Of a DNA stretch of 15,962 nt, positions 8,095 to 15,962 are shown in pieces. Where the stretch lies: NCBI GenBank assembly GCA_039545355.1, contig BCJJ01000115.1, positions 1 to 15,962 on the forward strand, read 5' to 3'. Under the pieces are notes generated by a model. The model had not been told where the DNA came from. It did no database searches and saw nothing but the letters and a program-made list of their open reading frames with translations. A program made the translations under genes and the position numbers. How positions within the stretch are numbered: the stretch's first letter is position 1; every line of letters begins with the position of its first letter. Source of the DNA: Trichosporon coremiiforme. Its lineage: Eukaryota; Basidiomycota; Tremellomycetes; Trichosporonales; Trichosporonaceae.

Positions 8095-8417
8095 AAGCAG
8101 CAGAGGTGTATGGAGGGCGCGTATTGCACTGGAGCCACAAAAGGGAATTGCCTGCCCAATGTGTCAATAGCTTCTATATTCATTTACCAGATGAACAATA
8201 GGCGAATGTGAATACTATCATAACACCCTCAGCCATTAACCGATTATTCCTCAAAATTGCTTACAACCGCCACTCCCCCATCCTGCAATCAGCACCAAAG
8301 ACTTCACGACAAGCCACTTTCGATGCATTCATTCATTACACGGTATTACACAGTTCGTCTACCACTTCTACTCTAGCCCGAGATCTCGCTCTTGGGCCCG
8401 TCGGCCGAGGATTGGAG
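8095..8417. other. Spacer at the 3' end of STU2; no gene seen
   Basis: This AT-richer spacer lies between the end of the plus-strand coding-like stretch and the STU2 stop codon. It probably holds 3' untranslated sequence of STU2 and perhaps of the unknown plus-strand gene. I see no canonical AATAAA on either strand and no RNA gene. Confidence 0.5.
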
Positions 8418-11400
8418 CTAGCGCTCCGGGCTGACCTGCTGGGAATCGATTTCGCCGAGGGGCCCGTTGATGTTGGGGCTGGAGCTCGTGCGCGCACCGC
8501 CGAGGGAGACACGAGACCCGCGCGCGAAGACAGCCTTGAGCTTCTCCATCTGCTCGTCCGGCGCCATGGACGAGGGGCGCGAGCTGATCGATCCCGAGAG
8601 CGACTGTCGCGACGTCGTCGCTGACAGGGGCGGGGACGCGAGCTCGCGCACAGGCGAGCGCGGAGCCGGTGACAGAGGCTGCACCGGCTGGTCTACCGCG
8701 TTACGGCGATCCAGCGCGCGCCACACGAAGGTCTGTGCGGCGGGGTTCAACGTCGACGCGATCGCGGCCCGCACCTCGGCCTCGTTCTCGGGAGACAGCT
8801 TCATGAACGCATGAAGTTCGTTCAGGCGCTGCTCGTTGTCGCGCGTGTCTGTCAGGCGGCGCACAAGGCGCTCGGCCTCGGGCACGTCGCGCGCAGGAGG
8901 GGGAGACTTCGGCATGCCGTCAGGACCCATCGACAAGCGGGACACGGCCGAGCTCGCCACACTGAGCGGCCGGTCGATACCGGAGCGGCGTCGTGAGTGC
9001 GACAGAGACGGTGGCTGGTCCATCCGCTCGGCCATGCGCTCCATGCGCTCAACATGGTCGTTGCGCTCGAGAGCCTGGACACGGTCCTCGCTCTCCTGTC
9101 GGGAGAACTGCTCGGCCCGCGACGGCGTGGGCTCAGCAATCGGCGCTGGGGCCGCGACCGGAGTGGGAGCGACCATAGGGGCGGGCGCGGCCGGGGGCTG
9201 CATCGGTGCCTGGGCCGCATTTTGCGAGGCGGCATTCGCAGCTGCCGCATCATCCGCGGAAGCTGATGTCAGTTCAAGCACGAGCGACGGCAACTCACAG
9301 ATGCGGAAGATGTAGCTGTACACGGTCGTCATGTCCGCCTCCGCGCCGAACTGCTCCTGCAGTAAGTCGTAGATGCCGACTCCGATCTCCTTGGTGTACA
9401 CTGACGTCAGCTAAGTTCGAAGCGACGGGAATTCAACTCACCGATGACCCGCTGAAGCAGGGTTTTGATGACACGAAGGGGAAGGTCGCCGTGCGGCAGG
9501 CCATACTTGGGACGTCTGCGCCACTGCACGGGCGGAATAACCTGCAACAGGCTCTCGATAATCGCCAGCAGCGTTCCGGCACGGATGCGCTCATTCCGCA
9601 GGTCCGCGTCAATCGAACGAACACGCTTGTACGTGCACTGCAGGATGACACCAATCTCGGATCCCATCTTGGGGTCAGGGTTGGGTGTCATGTCCTTGCA
9701 GAGCTCGACCAGGCTCTCGAACAGAATTGTGTACACCACCTCGCGACTGGGCGTTGAGATCATGCTGCTGAGCACCATGCTCATGTAGTCGCGCAGGTCG
9801 TTGGCGCTCTGGTTGTCGTCGCCGCGGGCTTCGCTCCAGACCTCGATCGAGGCGTACTGCTGCCTGATGCCGGCGAACATCGTCTCCAGTCCCTCTAGCT
9901 TGATCTTCTTCACAAGACGAGCCTTGCTGAAGGTGATGTGGATCGTGCGCATGAGGTGCTTCATCCTTCGCAGGCTGCGATGCTCCAGAAGCGCTCCAGG
10001 GTCCTTCGGCAGGTTGTTCAGCTGGAAGCAAAGACCGTTGATAAGGTTCCGAGCCTCCGGGATGAAGATCTCCTCGTCCTCGTCGAGCACGGCGGCGGTC
10101 GCCTTCAGAGCCTCGGCGGCCTCCTCGACATCCTCGGTGTAGATGGCGTCGATGAGCATTGCAGCCTCGCTAAGCTCGGGCTCCGGGGGAGGAGCAGGGG
10201 CGCGGTCGAGAGGCTGCATGGCACGAGAGGGCGCCGCAGCTCCGTTGAAGTCATTTGCCAACGAACGCGCAGCCGGTCGCTTGATGGAGCCAGGGATGCC
10301 CGATGGGACAGGGATGCCGCGCGGCTGGCCACGGGCCGGCGTGGTCGTCGGCAGCCTCGAAGCCGCAGGCGTCGGGATGCCTCTCGGCTGGGGGCGAGCA
10401 GATGTGGACGTCGACAGTTCGCGGGAGACACGGGCAGATGACGCCGGCGTGCCGTGAGAAGCGTTCGAGCTCGCCCGAGACACTGGGCGGGGGGAAGCTG
10501 GAGCCTCGCCCGGGCGAGGGATGCCACTAGCACCCTTCGACGCGGACAGGGCGTTGCGACGGTTGGCGAGCATGTCCTTGGCGGAGGTCGGCATACCAGC
10601 TACGACAGCCTGGAGGTTGCGCGACTCGCCCTGTAATTGCAGAAGGGCCATAAGATTGAGTGCATTTGGTCGCGTTCCAGGATCGGCGATGCATTTGGCG
10701 ATAGCCTCGTAAAAGCCGCGGTCGTCCTTGCGAAGCACCGACCCTCGTCGCTTGAAGGCATTCTCGATGAGCGCGAGACTCTCGTTCTTCTGCGTCTTGC
10801 CGGCGCCCTTCTCCTCCAGACCGTACTGGACCAGAAGCTGAACCACCTGAGACGCCGGGATGATCTTGTCCAGGCCATCGAAGATCGGTGTAAGCTTCGG
10901 CACGAACTTCGGGTCGCCGAGCTTCATAACCAGGGCGGGCACGAAGAGGCGTACTTCGACTTCCGTTAATCGCTCGCCAGACCGAGTGAGGTAGTCGAGG
11001 ACATTGGAGATGACCTCCAGTGAGCGGTTGTTCACTTGTGTGTGATTGGTCATAAGTCGAATGGCAGCGTACTTCAGGGCGAGATCGTTGTTGGCCAGCT
11101 GGATGGCGTCGAGCTCGCTGTCTGGCAGGCCAAACTCGCCGGCAGTCTCCGGGTCGTAGAACTCGGCGATGACCGCCAGTCCAGTCATGAAGTCCTCCTC
11201 TGCACGGTGGTCCTTGCTGAATAGCAGCGTGAAGATGTCAGCAGAGGCATGCGGCTCCATCTGGTGCGCAAGGTACTCGAGCGTATCGCTGCGAGCGCCA
11301 GCCTCCAGCATCCAGCGAGCCGCATCGCGCTTCAACCGGTTCGCCTTAGCGTCAGGCGAGCTGGTCACGAACGGCAATGTTCGGCCCGTCGGTGAAGCGA

Positions 11401-14400
11401 CGGCTGGCCGAGAAGACGCAGAAGATGTCGGACGAGGCGCCATCATGCGAGACTTAGGGATGCCTAGCGGTCGCTCACCAGTCGCAGATGGCGGACGGTG
11501 GCTGGATGCAGATCCCAGTGCTTTCATCGCAAGAGAGCGACCCGGAGGCGCAATGCCAGACGGCCGCGGCACAGAAGCACGCGGTGTGGCAGCGGTGACC
11601 TTGGCCGTTGGTGCCTTCAGGCCCCTGGCCGGCGTGGCCATGGCGGCAGGAGCAGCCTTGGCAGGCGTGGGTGGCGGCGGAGCGGCAGCGGATGACGATG
11701 ACGGAGCGTTCGCGGCCGCGGTCTGGATCATGGGGACGATGGTCGCCTTGGAAGCGGGCTTGAGGTTGGTCGTCTTGTCGATGCAGGTATCATAGCCAAC
11801 GTTGCCAACGACGAACGGCAGCATCGCGCTCGCGGCCTTGCGCACATCACCGTTACGGTCCTCGAGACACGTAACCACGGGACCAGCAATGGGCGAGAGG
11901 TCCGCCGACGGTCCAGGCGGGTCGTCTGCGAGGCGGCTGGCAACCCAGCCCAACACGCTTGAGCGCAGGGCGGGGTTGACGCTCTCGAGCGATGCGCCGA
12001 TCCCCGAATACATTGGGTCCAGGGAGCCGATGGCGTCAGCGATAGCCGACAGCGTGTTGATAGCAGCTGTTCGGGTAGTCGCCTTCTGATCGGCGCAAAC
12101 GCTCGCGACCGCCGGGACGAGGACGCGGCAGTATTTCTCGATGGACTGGCCCATTCCGGTCGCGATCTTGGTGATGATACCAAGCGCAAGCATCTTAACG
12201 GAAAGATTCGTGTCCGCCATAGCCTTTTTCAGTACAGTTGCGATCTCACCTGTCTGTCAGTTACTGGAGTCTACGGCCCTAACTCACCCATCGTCGGCTT
12301 CAGCCTCTGATTGGACTTGACGTCGAGGAGAGCGTTGAGTGCCTCGAAGGCTTCCTTGCGCGTCTTCCAGGCGTCGCTCTTAAAGTCCTTCAGAATGGTG
12401 GTCTGGTTTACGAGCTTGTCGAGCTCCACACGAGGAATAAGGTCGTCCAGAGCGTCCGCGGCACCGCCCTTGCCACCCTTGCTCTTGCCGCCCGCAACCT
12501 CCTTCAGGTCGGCCTGTTGTCGCGTTGGCTCGGGCGGCGTCTGCCCGTCGACCTTGTCGAACTCTTTGTTGATGGTGGCGAGAAGTGTCGGGTTCAAGTC
12601 CTCGATGAAACCGGAAATGTCCGCGCCAACGAAGATCTTCACCTGCACCAGGAGAGAGGTCGCGTTCGATCGGACTAAGGCGTTCGGGCTACCGAGGGCA
12701 TTCTTGATGAAAGCGATCAGCTCGCGGAGCGGGATACCAGCAGCACCGAAGTCGATAACCTGCTGTTTGATCCACGCGAGAGCGTCGGCCTGAGCCTTCG
12801 GCGCCTTCTGCTTGGTCATCGGCTCGTACGCTGGGGTTAGCAGAATGCATTCGGATGAAACTCACATTGAGCCAGGAGGAAGGCCAGCGACGTCTTCTCA
12901 GCGATAGCGACGAGAGCTTCTCCAGCGGGCTTCTTCAGCTTCAGGTCACCGAGCTTGTCGGTCAACGGCCCGATGACCAGCGAGGCCGCAGGCTTTCCGA
13001 AACTTGAGCTCTTTTCCGCCATGAGCTGGATGACCTGGAAGATCTTTCCGGATACCTGGAAGTTCTTCTCTCCCCATCCTGGGATCTTGCTGAGGAATCG
13101 CATCATGATCTCGCTCTCAACCTCATCGCCGCCACCCTCGCTAACCCATGTCACCATCTCATCAGCACCCTCCAGTCGGACCTTCCACGCGCTATCGGCG
13201 AGCTTGGTGTGGTACGAGGCCGGAATGAGTTCCTCAGCCTTAGCCATCGCGTCGTCCGAAGAGTACCGGTATTTAACGGGTTCTGACGGTGAGCTTGTCA
13301 AGGCCTTCGCCGCTCCAGGTTTGCCGGCCGGTGCAGGCTTCGAGGGGCCAGCAGTAGGCGCAGCCTTAGGAGCTGGCTTGGCCGCCGGTGTCCGGGCGGC
13401 GGGGGCCTTCGTGGGGGATGGGGTGGCGCTTGACCGAGCGTCGTCTGAGGCAGCAGCAGCAGGCTTCTTGCCGAAGCGGTTCGCGAACTTCGCCGGCATG
13501 GCGCGCTTTGGCGGTTCGGGGAACTCGTCCAACAACTGCTCCTTGACCGGCTTTGCCTTCTTGGGCGACTCGGGTGCGGGTGATGATTCTTCGGATGCCG
13601 CGGGTGTCGGTTTCTTGCCTAATCGGTTTGCGAATCGTGCAGGCATTGCCTTCTTCGGCGGGGCCGCAAAGTCCTGTAAGAGCTCGTCATCATTGGCGGG
13701 TTTCGTCGGCGGCGACGGCTTTGCTGTTGGCGGTTTCTTGATGGCAGCAGGCGCCTGCGCAGCGGGCTTAGCAGCGGGTGCTCGAGCAGCAGGCGGCGTC
13801 TTCTTGGCTCCTCCTGACCTGTACTTGATCTCGGCAGTCGCGAACGCCTCCTTGATCTTGGTCATCTGAATCTCCGGGATGTTCTCGACGTAAGGGTTGA
13901 ACGCGCGCTCGCCCAGGATCTTCATCATTGTTCCGAGGCACTCCGCCGCGGCCGAACGAACCGGCTCCGCAGAGTCAGTGAGTAGTCCGACCAAGGCCTC
14001 CGCTATGGGTTTGATGTGATCCTTTCCTGGCGCTTCGGTCGTCACCTTCAGACTTCGGTGAAGGAAGCCAAGAGTGCCCGCCTTGACCTGCGGATTCTTC
14101 GACTTCAGCGCCGTGAGCACATCTTCGGCGATTTCTGATAGGGTGGTCTAAAGTCAGCTAAGAAGCGGGAGTCGCAGCTCACGGTCAAGAACACGGCATC
14201 CAGAGCCTTGCCAATCGCTTCAACCACATTGGCCTTGCGCTCCTTCAGTCGCTCGAGGCATCCCGTCATGACAGAGCTCCGGAACTGCCCAAAGGCTTTC
14301 CCGAGACCTCGAGCCAGGCCCTCCAGTAGCTTGGCTGCTTCCATCACGACATTGACGTTAGCATCTTTCTGGATCTTGGTGCCTATCGTCTGCACGAGCG

Positions 14401-15631
14401 GTCCGTATGCGCCGATGTTTGAATCGGAAATGCGACCGTTTTGCGGCTGCGCGAGGACCTTGTTGCACTCTTCGAATCCTTCGAGACGCTCCTTCCACTT
14501 CGAGGAGGCAATGAGCTCCATCAGGTTGCTGGGGAACAGGTCGAGAACGTTGACAGGGTCGAGAAGCGACATCGGGTCGATAGCAGCAGGCTTCTCGTCC
14601 GCCCCAGCATCACCGTCTTCGTCATCGCCATCCACAGCTGCTTCTCGTTCCCGTTGCGTCTTCCGCGTCCATCGTTGCGGCTTGCCGGATCCTGCGCCCT
14701 TTCCGCTTCCGTCTAATGTCTCGAATGACTTCTGCAGCTCGGTCATCTGCACAGGCTTGATGTCGGCCAGAGCGAGCATGAGGGCGGGTCCAAGATACGT
14801 GTAGAGAATTGTGGCGAGTACGGTGCCCTCTGCTCGCACATTCTTGTCGGAGTGGCCAAACACCTTTGGGAGCGCCTTGAGAAGCGGTTTGACATTTCCC
14901 AGAGCTTGGACGCCGAAAGATCTGATGTTAGATCCATTAGTCATGATGTCACTCACTCGACGAGTTCCTTCAGGCATGCAACTGCGCCAGCGACAGCTTT
15001 CGGCAGCTTGGCGCCTAATCCGACGAGAACGTTTTCCTGCTTGTCAGCCGACAGCTCGGCCAGAGTGACTTACCACGACGCCCTCGCCCGTGTTCTCGAC
15101 TTCCACGAACATAGCACAGAGCTCCATTCCCTTCTTCTTCGTGCCGGCACGCGAGTTTCCGAGAGCCTTCTCGACGATGGCGGGAACGATCTCTGGTCGC
15201 AGCCTGTAGCTGTCAGCATTTTGCTCGCGACGGAGACCTCACTTAGCGCTCGTCTCCCCGCTGTTCGTCACAATCGCGAGGACAGCCTCAATACCCTTTT
15301 CCTGGGCCACAGCATTCGAGTCCAGACACCACTTTTTCCTGAGACGAGTCAGCACGCGCCTCCCCAAAGCAAACCCACAGTAGTCCCGGGTCGTTCAGAT
15401 ATGGCCGGAAGAACGGGTCAGTGTCCGACGCCGTCTTCGCAGACTGCGAGATGACATCGTTGTAAGCCGACAGACGGGCCTTCCAGTTCTGTTCCTGTTA
15501 GTCGATGTTCGGAGTCTCGTGCCCATGTCACAGAGCGATGGACATTGTGCCGCACAACCCACCTTGTGCGTGCTTCGCTCGACGAGGGGGATGGTCGAGA
15601 AGTCCTCCTCCTGAGGCGGTTCGCCATCCAT
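8418..15631 (-). CDS. STU2: STU2 / XMAP215 / ch-TOG microtubule polymerase, five TOG domains
   Basis: Members sit at growing microtubule plus ends, spindle poles and kinetochores and add tubulin dimers with TOG domains. Ten exons (6840 nt) give 2279 residues, close to the roughly 2030 of human ch-TOG. Introns are at 15489-15562, 15339-15378, 15204-15242, 15037-15073, 14922-14956, 14148-14182, 12831-12865, 12250-12287 and 9401-9441; all are GT-AG and keep phase. TOG1 covers about residues 15-231, TOG2 276-520, TOG3 705-935, TOG4 962-1200 and TOG5 1313-1560. Each has the HEAT-A tryptophan that contacts tubulin: W25 (NWKARL), W304 (SKWKERLEG), W729, W990 and probably W1329. Basic Pro/Ala/Ser-rich linkers follow TOG2, TOG4 and TOG5. 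A helical C-terminal region (about 1710-2000) and a final small helical domain (about 2120-2187) match the ch-TOG tail. The start at 15631 has context CCCACAATGG. No lesion was seen. Confidence 0.95.
10292..10303 (-). other. SxIP motif (SGIP, STU2 residue 1666)
   Basis: On the minus strand this encodes Ser-Gly-Ile-Pro within a Pro/Arg/Lys-rich linker between TOG5 and the C-terminal domain, followed by GSIKRP. SxIP in a basic, Pro/Ser-rich context is the recognition motif for the EBH domain of EB1 proteins. That it binds EB1 here is inference. Confidence 0.55.
10517..10528 (-). other. SxIP motif (SGIP, STU2 residue 1591)
   Basis: This is a second Ser-Gly-Ile-Pro in the same linker, in the context SASKGASGIPRPGEA, with basic residues on both sides as in known EB1 ligands. 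Between this and the copy at residue 1666 lie two related RGIP sequences (PRGIPTP and PRGIPVP) that lack the serine. Confidence 0.55.
13461..13538 (-). repeat. Linker repeat copy B in STU2 (residues 612-637)
   Basis: This 26-residue segment contains the core AMPAKFANRFGKKP, preceded by QLLDEFPEPPKR. It matches the copy at 13608-13685 at 18 of 26 residues by my alignment. Both copies lie in the basic linker between TOG2 and TOG3. Confidence 0.85.
13608..13685 (-). repeat. Linker repeat copy A in STU2 (residues 563-588)
   Basis: This is the first copy of the linker repeat: ELLQDFAAPPKK followed by AMPARFANRLGKKP. The copies start 49 residues apart and are separated by an acidic Ser/Pro/Glu stretch. 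The conserved parts are LL..F, PPK, and the F-A-N-R core. Confidence 0.85.
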
Positions 15632-15962
15632 TGTGGGTCGAGTGTGTGGTGGAACGGCGGTTGGAGGAAGGAGGTCGAACGACGCGGAGGCCGGAGGGCG
15701 GTCGGCTCGGGCAGGTGGTGAGATGGAGATCTGTTTGTTGTGGGTTTAGGGTGGATTATGTGTGGTATCGTCGTAGCAATCGCGGGGACAGTGTCTGACA
15801 GTGAATGAATGGAATGACACTAGGCCATAGCGCTGTGGACGGCGCGATGGCGTGAGGAGAGAATGTATGAAGTCTTGTTGGACGAGAGCGGAGGTCGATG
15901 TTGTCAACAAGCACTGACGGACCCGCGGCAGACGCGACTGAGCGTAAGCTCTCCCCGCATCA
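15632..15962 (-). promoter_or_regulatory. STU2 5' untranslated region and promoter
   Basis: Read on the minus strand, the bases just before the STU2 start are rich in pyrimidines (CTCCTTCCTCCAACC and similar), as is common for fungal 5' leaders and transcription start regions. No TATA box is obvious. No other gene is supported in this stretch. Confidence 0.45.

Noticed and set aside
8836..9315. Gly/Ala/Arg-rich open frame on the plus strand
   Set aside because: It is a mirror of the low-complexity C-terminal part of STU2, produced by GC-rich codons.
11169..11795. 208-codon open frame on the plus strand
   Set aside because: It is antisense to STU2 exon 9 (linker and TOG5) and has no independent family signal.
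12955..13869. 304-codon open frame on the plus strand rich in Ala, Gly and Phe
   Set aside because: It is antisense to STU2 exon 7 (TOG3 and linker). Its composition mirrors the Pro/Ala/Lys-rich linker, and the minus strand carries clear TOG homology.
15725..15760. CCCTAAACCC-like bases on the minus strand resembling a telomere repeat
   Set aside because: It is a single unit without tandem copies, inside the STU2 upstream region; chance is sufficient.
1..15962. Search for transposon ends, reverse transcriptase or transposase fragments, CRISPR-type arrays and long terminal repeats
   Set aside because: No such domain motif, terminal inverted repeat or regularly spaced repeat was seen. The only repeats found are the 18-nt pair near 7200-7330 and the STU2 linker pair.

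Overview
This window is nuclear DNA of a fungus, most probably a basidiomycete yeast of the Tremellomycetes (Trichosporonales-like). The reasons are GC-rich genes, many very short spliceosomal introns (34-50 nt) with CTAAC or CTGAC branch sites close to the acceptor AG, intron-containing tRNA genes, and a five-TOG XMAP215 protein. The placement is inference; no database was consulted.

Layout. Positions 1-93 hold a tRNA-Lys(CTT), cut at its 5' end by the window edge and carrying a 16-nt intron. Positions 880-989 hold a tRNA-Gln(CTG) with a 38-nt intron. Positions 1300-2381 (minus) are a relic of the translesion polymerase gene REV1: the N-terminus and BRCT domain are recognisable, two in-frame stops interrupt it, and no Y-family polymerase core follows. 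Divergent from it, 2609-3420 (plus) encodes a LYS5/AASDHPPT-type phosphopantetheinyl transferase with all catalytic motifs but an apparent frameshift near 2770. Tail to tail with LYS5 is an intact UTP15 gene (3477-5073, minus), a WD40 component of the small-subunit processome. Positions 5074-8417 are poorly resolved: a possible one-helix membrane protein (5717-6190, minus) and a Ser/Pro-rich region with coding character that changes frame several times (6631-8094, plus). Positions 8418-15631 (minus) are one large ten-exon gene for an XMAP215/ch-TOG/Stu2 microtubule polymerase, 2279 residues by my splice model. Its upstream region fills the rest.

The genes do not form a pathway. UTP15 (ribosome biogenesis) and STU2 (microtubule growth) are housekeeping genes and read cleanly. 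The divergent REV1/LYS5 pair between them and the tRNA genes carries lesions. That contrast is the most notable feature: either this segment is a redundant copy that is decaying, or part of the sequence contains errors. I saw no mobile element, CRISPR array, viral gene or toxin gene.
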